From positions 1-17,038 of the forward strand of contig JADJTY010000013.1 in assembly GCA_016710935.1 (NCBI GenBank): a stretch of DNA of 17,038 bases, read 5' to 3'. The position numbers and the translations under genes are program-made. The notes under the pieces are model-generated. The model had not been told where the DNA came from. It ran no database searches and saw only the letters and a list, made by a program, of their open reading frames with translations. Below, piece after piece: positions 1-9,100 of the stretch (within the stretch, counting starts at the first letter, position 1; every line of letters begins with the position of its first letter). Origin of the DNA: Chitinophagaceae bacterium (GTDB lineage Bacteria; Bacteroidota; Bacteroidia; Chitinophagales; Chitinophagaceae).

Positions 1-810
1 GATTTTTCGTAGGTGTTGAATGTTTCAAAAGGATGCACAGCCGGATCGGCAACAATGCCAATGCTGGTATTTTTGATCCCAAGCGGAATTACCCATAACC
101 AGTAACCCTTGTCCATAAAATGCACCGTGCTTAAATAACGCAGGTCCAGTTCAAGATATCCCTGCCATTCCTGGTTATCCGTCCAGGTATCAATATCAAT
201 CACACCTTTCTGAAGTCTCCACCAAACTGCATTGGTATGATGCTCTCAATGGTTTATTGCAACTGAATTTTGAGCTTTTTAAAAAACTGGCCCTGCCCGA
301 AGCATCGGCAACCCAGCGGCATTTTACTTTATTTCCATTCTCCTCCTTTTTATATAACTAACCTCGTGGCCATTTTCAGTCGAAATTCTACACCCGGAAA
401 CCTTTGCACCAAGTTCCAGTTGGTTTCCTTTCTCTCTTGTAAGCTCTATCAAATAATTTTCAGCGTGCCCCTGTCAAGCTGATGGCTGGTACTGGGTAAA
501 CGCAGTCGTGGACAAGTTCTACCCGGCTGGCAATATCTTCCTTGGTATCATTTTTAAAGAAAAAACGCAAGCCGTGTTTGGAAGTTCATGTTCCTCCAGG
601 TACCCTTTCAGGTCTAATACTTCTCTTAAATAATGCGTGCCCAGTTCTACGGTAGATTCGCCCACTTTATGTGCAGCCGTAGATGCTTCTGTTTCTCTTC
701 TCTCCAAAACCAGTATCGAAATATCGGGTTTTGCATTTTTTAAGTTGTAAGGATAAAGTTAGTGCTGCAAGTCCTCCGCCAAGGACCACTACATCGTACT
801 GATCATTCAT
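1..810 (-). pseudogene. Flavin-dependent halogenase, N-terminal part, frameshifted and cut by the window edge
   Basis: Seen: from an ATG at 808-810 the minus strand reads MNDQYDVVVLGGGLAAL, a Rossmann FAD-binding start. After frame changes it continues with KVGESTVELG, LPKHGLRFFF, LPSTSHQLDRGTLENYL, ADASGRASF and then GYWLWVIPLG near position 100. WLWVIP fits the WxWxIP motif of flavin-dependent halogenases, and the Lys in LPKHG lines up with their catalytic lysine. At least four single-base indels are needed to join these pieces: an extra A in the run at 736-741, a missing A near 577-579, a missing base near 507-510, and one near 467. The C-terminal third lies outside the window. Known: such halogenases use FADH2 and chloride or bromide to halogenate electron-rich aryl rings, and chlorinated flexirubins are known. 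Inference: it halogenates the aryl head of the pigment. Related FAD monooxygenases are the alternative, less likely because of WxWxIP. Confidence 0.75.
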
Positions 811-1017
811 AAATTTTGTTTTAAGGAGTATAAATGTAAGGCAAAAAGGCTGTTTTAAAAAAGCCATTTTAATTATAGGGTAAATGTTGAACTAATTTTT
901 ATAAAGTATGATATCTCTTTCAACAAATATCGGGAAGTGTTGCCAGCCATTACAAAAAACGGCCGGCCTTAAAATGTTTTAAAAAGTTGGCAACTCTGTC
1001 AGCAATTCTTCTTCAGA
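811..1017. other. Intergenic gap with inverted repeats
   Basis: No gene is visible between the ligase stop and the halogenase start. The gap holds a 7-bp inverted repeat, GTTGCCA at 939-945 and TGGCAAC at 988-994. Between its arms are GGCCGGCC at 961-968 and the palindrome TTAAAATGTTTTAA at 969-982. On the minus strand the run of T after the GC-rich part could act as a weak terminator for the ligase gene, but no clean stem followed by T-tract is present. This edge of the window is error-prone, so the exact bases are not secure. Confidence 0.35.
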
Positions 1018-2315
1018 TCAATTCCTCCTGTCAATAAACCGGATGATCTTTCTTCCGGCTTCGGGCATTTGTATTCTTTTTATTTCTCTTCAGTAATGTA
1101 TTTTATGTGCGGACTAACCCTTAACCTTGCCTGCAGGTTTGCTCTTATTTTCCTGTTGGTTTCTTCATCATAATTATCCGGCACAATATAGATCAGCACT
1201 TCATCTGTTCCCATTTCGTTGGAAGATACTTCAGCTACATAATCAATTACATTTTCCATTTCGTGCAAAATATCAAACAAGCAGGCGGGTATAAAGTAGT
1301 GCCTTTGTATTTCAGCATTTGTTTTTACGTCCCATTACCGGCGATAAACGTAAACTGTTGCGACCATGCGCAGGGTGTATCATCATATTTACAGATATCA
1401 CCTGTTTTGTAACGCAGCAGGGGCTACCTTCCACACCCAGGGTGGTAATGGGTTACTTCACCCGGTTCACCCGGTGCTACTGCCCTATTCATTTCATCCA
1501 GCAATTCCACGATCAGCAGATCGGGCTGCAGGTGCCGCCTTTACATTCGGTACATTCTGTAAATGCAGTCTGCATCTCGGTTGAGGCGTAGGTAGAGAAT
1601 AATTTGATATCCCATGCATCCGTAATTTTTTTACCCAGGGGTTCAATGAAAAGTCTGCATTGCGGATATTCTCGCCAACACAAAGCGCTTTCTTTACGGT
1701 TGTGCTATTGATGTCAATCTGATGTTCCTGTGCGTAACTGATCAGTTTAACAATGAATGATGGAACCGCAATGATGGCCGTGGGTTTTAATCGTAGAATT
1801 GTTTCCCATTGCAGCGAAGGCACTCCCGGGCCCAGCCTCACGATGCCTGCACCTAATTTTTGTATGCCCGAATAATAAGCCATGCCTGCCATAAACTGGC
1901 GGTCGAGTGTAAGCATGATCTGGTAAAATATCATTCACCGAGCTTTCGATACTTACCAATGAGGCATATTCATTACAGGCCAGCCGGGCGAGGTCATTTT
2001 CTGTAAGCATGATCGTAACGGGATTGCCCAAAGTGCCCGAAGTAGAACTGTATTCAATGATCTTATTGCGGGGTACGCATAAAAAATCATCATTGCGTTG
2101 CTGCAGGTCTTCCTTTATTGTTACCGGAATTACACTCAGGTCTTCCATGGTTTTGATACCGGAAGGATTGAACCTTGCCTTGGAAAAAACTCTTTATAAA
2201 AAGGAGAATACGCATTGAGATAAGCGATGGTTTCCTGCAGTTTTTTTTTCCTGCATGGTAACAATTTCTGCTGCGCTTAAAAAGCGGCTTCGGGTGAATA
2301 GTTCATTGAAAACAT
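1018..2315 (-). pseudogene. PaaK-like AMP-forming aryl-CoA ligase, multiply frameshifted
   Basis: Seen: the minus strand encodes a roughly 430-residue adenylate-forming enzyme in several frames. The likely start is ATG at 2313-2315 (MFSMNYSPEAAF) or in-frame at 2306. It contains DLSVIPVTIKEDL, the A3 loop YSSTSGTLGNPVTI, QFMAGMAYYSG, the A5-type STYASTEMQTAF, the cysteine-rich ECTECKGGTCSP, LLRYKTGDIC, GRKNQMLKYKGTTLYPP, FDILHEMENV, and the C-terminal end GRKIIRFIDRRN with stop at 1018-1020. At least nine indels break it, for example near 2281 (A5), 2184, 1925-1928, 1626-1632 (T7), 1525, 1455, 1430, 1365 and 1085. Known: the phenylacetate-CoA ligase family activates aryl acids with ATP and CoA. 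Inference: it activates the aryl (4-hydroxybenzoate/cinnamate-type) starter or loads the acyl carrier protein. The motifs survive intact in the alternate frames, so sequencing error is likelier than decay. Confidence 0.78.
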
Positions 2316-2329
2316 TTTACAAAATTGAA

Positions 2330-2550
2330 TTTAGCTACAAAGATTCACTAAGACAAAGTTTTTTTATTCCCTTCTCGCCTTCGCAAAGCTTCAGCGGAGC
2401 AAGGCGGGAATGTAAGTTGCCACTGATTACACAGATTTGCACGGATGAAATACAAATCGAGTTTCTGTGCTTCAGTGCTTCTGTGGCTAGTCTGATTTGC
2501 CGAAGGCAAAACCCATATATCTGGCTATCTTTTTGCGAAGCAAAAAACTA
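2330..2550. repeat. Cluster of dispersed-type intergenic repeats and small hairpins
   Basis: The gap between acpS and the ligase gene holds several short inverted repeats: TTCTCGCCTT at 2372-2381 against AAGGCGGGAA at 2401-2410 (one mismatch); TTTGCC-GAA-GGCAAA at 2496-2510; TTTTTGC-GAA-GCAAAAA at 2530-2546. Around them are phrases such as ATTCACTAAGACAAAG (2343-2358) and CCACTGATTACACAGATTTG. These resemble low-complexity intergenic repeats that I recall recurring in many Bacteroidota genomes; that likeness is from memory and was not checked by search. The hairpins could also slow transcription between the two genes. No gene is supported here in any frame. Confidence 0.5.
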
Positions 2551-2580
2551 TTTCTTTTTCAATGATAACCATGGCACATG

Positions 2581-2928
2581 TCATGGTTTTAAGATGAGAG
2601 AGAGAGACACAAAGATCTTTCCCAGCTTCAGGTCTGCAATGGTTTTTGCGGTGAGGCCATGAAAACGGATCTCGGGTTTTCCTTCTTCATCATTATAAAT
2701 CTCAATTTCATTGAATGCAGTGCCGTTTCGCCAACCGGTGCCAATGGCTTTTAAAAAAGCCTCCTTGGCGGCAAAGCGGGCTGCATAATGTTCGTATTTA
2801 TAGGTTCTTGCTTCGCAATATATAATTTCACCTGCAGAAAAAACCAGTTCTTTAAATCCATGTTTCTTCTCCATCTTATCAGCAACCCGTTCAACTTCTA
2901 TCAGATCTGTACCAATTCCAAATATCAT
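2581..2928 (-). CDS. acpS: Holo-[acyl-carrier-protein] synthase (4'-phosphopantetheinyl transferase)
   Basis: AcpS moves the 4'-phosphopantetheine arm from CoA to a serine of acyl carrier proteins. Seen: MIFGIGTDLIEVERV at the N-terminus carries the Mg-binding Asp (D8), and ARFAAKEAFLKAIGTG carries the second metal ligand (E56) and the CoA-binding lysine. The length of 115 residues is slightly short. The family's C-terminal SLSH motif is replaced by SLSLILKP, because a (TC)6 dinucleotide tract at about 2592-2606 shifts the frame. Removing one TC unit restores VSLSHLKTMTCAMVIIEKE, with a stop at 2525-2527 (about 133 residues). Its start overlaps the tail of the upstream gene, so the two are probably translationally coupled. 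Placement inside a pigment operon suggests a dedicated enzyme for the polyene carrier proteins, although it could also be the housekeeping copy. The identification is firm. Confidence 0.92.
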   Translation of the reverse strand: MIFGIGTDLIEVERVADKMEKKHGFKELVFSAGEIIYCEARTYKYEHYAARFAAKEAFLKAIGTGWRNGTAFNEIEIYNDEEGKPEIRFHGLTAKTIADLKLGKIFVSLSLILKP

Positions 2929-3170
2929 GGCGCAAGTTTTTTATTGATCTTTTTATCTGCTCTTTAACATGATCTTCTTCTTGTTTGGTAGCAACAACTT
3001 TTGATAAAGCAAGATTATAATTCTGCAAAGCCGCCGCATACTCTTTTTGTTTGTAGAGATAATCACCTGCCAAAAGATACGCATTATAAAATTCAGGATT
3101 GCTGGCAACAAGATTAGCGGTGTTTACGGTTCCTCCATCCAATATCTGTTGCTTGATATTCCTGAAAACT
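2891..3170 (-). pseudogene. Detached C-terminal TPR-like part of the C45-type acyltransferase
   Basis: Seen: after the in-frame stop of the upstream gene at 3171-3173, the next frame continues without a break as NFEVFRNIKQQILDGG, then NPEFYNAYLLAGDYLYKQKE and YAAALQNYNLAL, a helix pair of tetratricopeptide type, up to a stop at 2891. Dropping one A from the A6 run at 3177-3182 joins it to the preceding gene (PAYKNFEVFRN), so it is read as that protein's tail and not as a separate gene. One more A near 2934 would instead end it at an overlapping CCATGA right at the acpS start, which would be the neater operon junction. TPR-like repeats usually bind partner proteins; the partner here is unknown. 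Confidence 0.65.
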
Positions 3171-4616
3171 TCAAAGTTTTTTATAGGCCGGTGTTAATAA
3201 AAACGAATCGGCAGCGATGGTTAAACTGCTGTCGGCAATTTCTTTGTTTTCCTTCATCCCTTTTAAAGCAAATATCTTATTCAGATCGTACGCCATATAC
3301 TGGCCCAATTGCCACGGCGAGGTAGACACCCAAACAATGAGTTTCTTTGGTTCAAAAACAACGGAGTGATGTGCTATTAACTGGTTGATGGCTTTTTCAT
3401 TGCCCATACCAATATTGGCGCCATTGATTCCTTTCTGGTCACGTAAAATATTAACTGTTTTTTGTACCGTGTTTTTTCCCTGCCCGTTCGGCAGGCGGGC
3501 GTTGGCATTCAACAACTCCATTAATCTTTTGTAACGATAAGATGATGCACTTTCATTCTCCTGTTCCAGATTCATTTTTGTTTTGCCCAAACCATTGCTT
3601 TGAAAATGATTGGTACAAACAATCAATTCTTTTTTTGGATCGTATACATCCAGTTCGTCGGGTGTTTTTTCAATGATCACCGCTTTATTATCTGCCGCCG
3701 ATGCCACCAAAAAAGATTCAGACACAAACATCTTTCTTGATTTGGCAATAGCGATGGCTTCGGGTATATTTTTTGCGTACTGTAAAATTTCCCTGGTTAC
3801 AATAGATACCGGTGTGGCCGAACCGGTTGGCAGATCTGACTTTGCTGCATTGATGGTTACGGAAACACCCTGGTCGTTCATGCCACTTACCGCACCAACA
3901 AAGCCGCCCCAGGTAACCGTCATAAACTTATAGCCCTTTGTAGGGTTGAAGAATGCAACGATCTTATCTTCTGCAAACTTATCGCCCACATAAAAATCAA
4001 AATTGCGGCCAATGATCATCGTGCTGTCCGCACTCATACTGCCCCAGGTACCAAAAGAAGTGCAGCCAACCAGCGCCAGGTTTTGTACTGCATGGCCAAT
4101 ATCATGGGCTGCATGGTAATTTAAAAGGCGCTGGTAATTGGTGCCCAGGTACTGGTATTTGGGAGATGCAGATTCTGATATGCCGTAAATTTCTTCCTTG
4201 TATTCTTCTGTCAGATTTTTATCGAGGTTGCGGTTAAAAAATCCGATCAGGTATTTTAAAAAATTCCTTTTAAATTTCGAAGGAACCATTTTCGTTATCT
4301 GCGCTGCAAAATGATCTTCCTGTCTTATCACCAGCTCTTCGGTAAGTTTGCCGTTGATAACACCACGCTCAAAAGGTTCGCCTTCTACATACAATTCGTA
4401 CAAACCGCTTTTGCTGTGCCTGAACCAGTTATTCTTTAAAGTATAAAACCCATCACCATGATCGGTACGCTGCCATTGCAGGCTGCTTATATCGGCCGGT
4501 TTGGGCGGGGGTACTTTGGTAACCTGCACCAGGTAAATAGCGCCAATGAGCAGTAAAATAAAGATTACGCCCAATACCCTTAAAACCCGCCTTCCAATTT
4601 TTTTTCTGTTAAGCAT
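3171..4616 (-). CDS. C45-type autoproteolytic acyltransferase/hydrolase, membrane-anchored
   Basis: Seen: 481 residues with a basic N-terminus and one hydrophobic segment (about 14-31), giving a signal anchor that places the domain in the periplasm. The catalytic region starts at GCTSFGTWGS with Cys185, followed by GRNFDFYVGD (about 203-212), GFVGAVSGMNDQGVSVT, VSESFLVASAADNKAVIIEK and CTNHF. Known: in the Ntn-hydrolase family of acyl-CoA:6-aminopenicillanate acyltransferase (C45), a Gly|Cys self-cleavage frees the cysteine as nucleophile for amide or ester acyl transfer. Relatives accompany flexirubin-type loci. Inference: it attaches or trims an acyl group on the pigment outside the cytoplasm. 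It overlaps the previous gene by 8 bases (ATG at 4614-4616, stop at 4609-4611), so it is translationally coupled. Its real end is probably further on: an A6-run indel at 3177-3182 cuts off a TPR-like tail. Confidence 0.82.
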   Translation of the reverse strand: MLNRKKIGRRVLRVLGVIFILLLIGAIYLVQVTKVPPPKPADISSLQWQRTDHGDGFYTLKNNWFRHSKSGLYELYVEGEPFERGVINGKLTEELVIRQEDHFAAQITKMVPSKFKRNFLKYLIGFFNRNLDKNLTEEYKEEIYGISESASPKYQYLGTNYQRLLNYHAAHDIGHAVQNLALVGCTSFGTWGSMSADSTMIIGRNFDFYVGDKFAEDKIVAFFNPTKGYKFMTVTWGGFVGAVSGMNDQGVSVTINAAKSDLPTGSATPVSIVTREILQYAKNIPEAIAIAKSRKMFVSESFLVASAADNKAVIIEKTPDELDVYDPKKELIVCTNHFQSNGLGKTKMNLEQENESASSYRYKRLMELLNANARLPNGQGKNTVQKTVNILRDQKGINGANIGMGNEKAINQLIAHHSVVFEPKKLIVWVSTSPWQLGQYMAYDLNKIFALKGMKENKEIADSSLTIAADSFLLTPAYKKL

Positions 4617-6119
4617 TTCTTATTTTATCTATAATATCTTCATTCCCTAAAAAAGCAGCACTGGTTACCAGGCCACTCATGGTAGCACCCAGTATACCAT
4701 GCAAATTAAGATTTTGGCCTGTTAAATAAAGGTTAGGTATTTTGGTACGGGGCGATATAAATGTTTTTAAAGGATTGCTGTAATCTTTTACTATGCCATA
4801 CATGGAGCCATCATCGTTGCCAATATAATCACGATACGATAAAGGCGTTGCTGTATAATAAGATCTTATTGCCTTACGTAAACCCGGGAACCTTTCTTCA
4901 ACAACATCAAGTAATTTTTCTGCTTTTCTTCTTTTAAATTCCTCGTAATCTTTTCCACGGTCCACTTCTTTTGAAACGGTATTGAATGTATCTGCCCATT
5001 CTTTTACATCATCAAACTTCATATAAGTAAGCAGGGTCATCGATTCGGCATATACCGAAGATCTGGAGGATGCAGAAAAAAATATGGCATAACCACTGGG
5101 CCAGTTTTCTTCAGTGTATTCGGTCAGATTCCATTCCTGCCCTTCTTTGGTGTAATAAATATTGTTTTTATGTAAGGATAGGCTTCTTTCTCAAAAACAA
5201 CATTCACCACAAAACCGCCTATTGAATTCTCAAGCCCTTTAATGCGGCTTTTATACGCATGTTTGATCAGGTGGCTCTCTGTCATTTCAAGCGTTCGTAC
5301 CGGGTGCATATTGCTGATGAAGTTTTTCCGTACACCCGCGATCCATCGGCAAGCTCCACACAACTAACATTACCTTCTTCAACCACGATCTTTTCACCTC
5401 TTTATTACGATGAATTTCGCCGCCGTGTTCCCGTATGTTTTTAACCATGAATTTTCCGATTTCGAGCCTCCGTCAATACATTTCCAGGAGCTTTCAATAT
5501 AGCTGTTCAAGATCATAGCATGCACATAAAAAGGTGTTTTACCCGATTGTAAAACATAGAGCATACTGTTACCCACCAGCACAGCCTGTAATTTTTTATT
5601 GTCGGTAATGGACTCTATAAAAGTTCTGGTATCTATACCAAGCACGGCATTTTTTTCATTGATATCGCCACCTGTTCGTAAGTTATATAAAGGAAACTTA
5701 CTGCAAACTTCCTTTATCTTATCGCAATAAAGCCGCAGTGCTTTTTCCTCATCCGGAAAATCTTTTAGCAGGTGCAGGATAAAATTTTCATAGCCCTGTG
5801 CAAACACATATTCTTTGTTATCGCCTTCGATCAATATCTTATCAAAAACATCTTCATCCATTTTCTGTAGCTTCAGCTTATCAATAATACCCAGGTATTT
5901 AAACACCTGGTACAGGTTTTGCCCTTCGCCTAACCCGCCCAGGTAATGCACGCCCGAATCAAAGATCACTTTATCCCGTACATAGGTTTGCAGGCTGCCG
6001 CCAATCTGCCTGTTCTTTTCCAGCACACAAACCTTATATCCCTCACGCCCCAGTATATCTGCACATACCAGACCGCCCATGCCGCTGCCAATAATAACTA
6101 TGTCAAATTCTTCTGCCAT
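4609..6119 (-). pseudogene. Retinol-saturase/phytoene-desaturase-like FAD oxidoreductase, three frameshifts
   Basis: Seen: a gene of about 505 residues in pieces. The N-terminal piece (6119 to 5394) has DIVIIGSGMGGLVCADIL (GxGxxG at residues 11-16), CVLEK with the ribose-binding Glu34, and FDSGVHYLGGLGEGQNLYQ. The middle piece has NFISNMHPVRTLEM and IGGFVVNVVFEKEAYPYIK. The C-terminal piece has PRTKIPNLYLTGQNLNLHG and ILGATMSGLVTSAAFLG, the closing FAD motif. Three single-base losses, near 5463, 5328 and 5165, break it; restoring them gives one continuous frame, for example YIKNNIYYTKEGQEW and AIFFSASSRSSVYAESMTLL. Known: this family (COG1233) includes phytoene desaturases, carotenoid isomerases and retinol saturases. 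Inference: it reduces, desaturates or isomerises the polyene chain. The stop/start junction with the gene before it is TAATG, a 1-base overlap. Sequencing error is the likeliest reason for the breaks. Confidence 0.82.
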
Positions 6120-9100
6120 TAATTTGTTGTTGCTTTTAAAATAAATATCGTATTGGATGTATGTTTTGAATCGGGCATTTCGCTGCAGTCCATATTTTTT
6201 GCTGCCGCCAGGTTTCTGATCATGGTGCCCGTTAAAAAACTCAACCCGGTTTCTTTTGTCTTATTAAAGCTGAACAGCTTTGTTGAAAAAAATTCTGTCA
6301 GCTTTGTTTTTTTGTGCATTGCTTTTTTATCTGCATCGCCATCTCTTATTATCAGTTTACCACCGGGGTTCAGGTTGCTGATGCATTTTTCGATCACCTG
6401 CATTTGTTCGGCCGGTGGTAAATAATGCAGCATATCTGCAACAATGATGGCATCGTATTGTTCAAATTCAAAACCCATTACATCGCCGTGTACAAAATTA
6501 ATGTTATTGGTTTTGCTGAAACAGTTATTGGCAGTATCAATCTTCTCTTCATCATAATCCAAACCCGTTATTTTTCTTTGTGGCGATGTGAAAGATAACA
6601 TGTACGCCATAAATCCGTACCCACAACCAATATCCAGTACCTTACCCTGCTGCGGAACCAATTCACAAAAGGTTTTATAATTTTTCTCCATACTGGTTTT
6701 TATCCGCATGTACCACTCCAGCAAGGGACCTTTGTAAATATAATTGTATATCAATTTTTCACGAAAGTATTTTGGCTGCTCAATGTCAGCTTTCAGCAAA
6801 GCAAATTCGCCACGGAAATATCTCCCGATCTGCTTCGCTCTTTCGGCATAGCCGTTTCCATATTGCAGATCGGCAGGTTTTATCCTGGGCAAAAATTTAA
6901 GCGTTACCTGCCCGTTTTTAAGCAAGGCGTCTTTTTTGGTTAGCGTATAATTGGTGCCATGAATCATGATAGGCAGTATATCTGCATCAAGTTTTTCGGC
7001 CAGGTAAAATGCCCCTTTATGAAAACGGCCAATATCACCGGCTTCCGACCGGGTGCCTTCCGGAAAAATAATAAGTGAATACCCGTGTTTCATCCGGTCG
7101 GCAATTTTATCAGTTTTTTGTTCAATCTCTTCACTCGGAAAATAATCTGCCATGCGAATTACGGGACCAAAAAAAGGCGCATTCCATTTTTTGTTATTGG
7201 TTAACATCAATATTTTAGGGTTCAGCATAATGAGCGGAACAATATCCAATGATGATTGGTGATTACAGATGATGATGGCCGGCCTTTTCAGATCTTCATG
7301 TAAAGGATTGATGATCTTCTTTTTTACATTGCCCATTACATACATCAAAAACCAGCAGGCTTTTGAAACCAGCAGATGATACAGGTATTTGCCTCTTTCC
7401 CTAACCTGTAACCTGATAAAACTTCTGCCCAATACCGTAAAAAATATACTTACCGAAATAAATAATGAAAAGGCGGTTGAAGATTTAATGAACCCCCAAA
7501 GTGTCCAGGGAAAACGGTTTTTGCCTACCCTGTTCTTTATCAATATGGAAAAAAAGAAAGGAATTAAGATCTGCGACATGATGACCACGCAGCATATACC
7601 AATGATAGAAATAAGTGCGATGGATTGTAGTGCAGGATGCTTTGCAAAAATCAAAACACCTAAACCCACAATGGTAGTAATGGCCGATAAGATGATGGAA
7701 GATTTAAAAGAAGACAGGTTCTTCTTCCCGGTCTTGTATTCCTGCAGCAAACCATCCATGATAAACAGGCTGTAATCATCGCCCAAACCAAATATAAGTG
7801 CAGATATGATGATATTGATGATATTGAATTGTATGCCCGCCATGCCCATGATACCCAATATCCAGATCCAGCTGATCAGCATGGGGATGAAGGAAACCAG
7901 CGTCAGTTCTATCCTTCCATAAACAACAAGCAGTACCATAAAAACCAGCAAAGAGGTCATTAATGCGATCTTCGAAAAATCAGCATTGATGATCTCTACA
8001 AAACGGCTGGTGAGGTATTGTTTATCCAGTACGGTTACATGCGTTTCATTCTCAAAAGTTTTATAAACCTCCTGTCTTTTTTCAGGAATGGTTTTTACAA
8101 GTGTTACAACCGTTGTTTTGCCGGGCTTTTCAGTGATGTAATCATCCAGGAAATTTTTACGAACACCGGCCATCGCTTCTTTGTCAACAGGCACATAGGT
8201 TTTATTCAGCAGCATGCTGAAATTATCAAAAGCCGCAGCATTGAATTTTAAAGCTGTTCCTTCTTTGATGACGGTAGCCATCAGGGTTACTTTTTTTTCT
8301 GCTGTCCAGTAGCTGTTCCATCTTTTGATCTTTATTTTTTGTAACGAATCTGAAATGATCAGCGAAGAAACGCCTGAATATTTTTTTACAATATTTTTAT
8401 CCTGCAGTTTTTCTATTTGTGTAACTAGTTTTTCATTGTTTACCAATGCATCATCCAACGTATTTCCTTCGGTAACCAGGTAAACCGATTGTAATGCGTA
8501 TTGGTTTATCTGGTTAAGTTTTTTTTCCGATGCTTTTAATTTGCTGCTCATGTAGTTCATGTTCTGCAGATCGGATTCAAAGCCAACCTTACCGGCCCAG
8601 AAAGCGAAGAAAATGGTCAACCCCAAAATAATGATGACGAGGTATTTATTATACTCCGGCCTCAGCGAAGCAATTTTATCTATCCAGGAGAATTCCTGTA
8701 CAGCATGAGCAACCTGTTCTTTTTTACCGGCAATAAAATGCGGTAAAAAGATCAGAGAGCAAAGCGAAGCGCCGATTAAACTAAAGGCAGCAAAAAGTCC
8801 CAGGTCTTTCAACATTTCCGATTCTACAAACTGCAGGCATAAAAAACCACCCACCGTTGTAAAGCTGCCTACCGTCATGGGTTTGGCCAGGTCACGTATC
8901 AGCTGCTGCATATTGCTGGTATGCCGGTAATGATTAAACACGTGCAGCGAAAAATTTACAGCAATGCCAAGCACCACCGAACCTGTTCCCAGTGCGATCA
9001 CTGATATGCTTCCTTTAATAAAATAAATGGCCGCCAGTGAAAACACCGCACCAAATATTACCGGTATCAAAATAAAGAAAGGCGCTCTTTTTTTGCGGAA

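Noticed and set aside
1319..1591. Plus-strand open frames of 72 and 90 codons
   Set aside because: Antisense to the frameshifted ligase, whose conserved motifs (YKTGD, STYASTE) lie on the minus strand here.
2496..2546. GAA-loop hairpins as a bidirectional terminator
   Set aside because: Stems are only 6-7 bp and lack a T-tract of terminator length on either strand; they look like repeats.
2255..2662. 135-codon plus-strand open frame
   Set aside because: It runs antisense through acpS and the repeat-rich gap, has no promoter or domain, and its composition reflects the repeats.
2891..3142. Separate small TPR protein gene
   Set aside because: It joins the upstream C45-type gene seamlessly after a one-base change in an A6 run, and its only ATG lies inside that continuous frame.
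7389..7775. 128-codon plus-strand open frame within the exporter region
   Set aside because: Antisense to a clearly coding frame with strong transmembrane and motif signals; it is the mirror of that codon usage.
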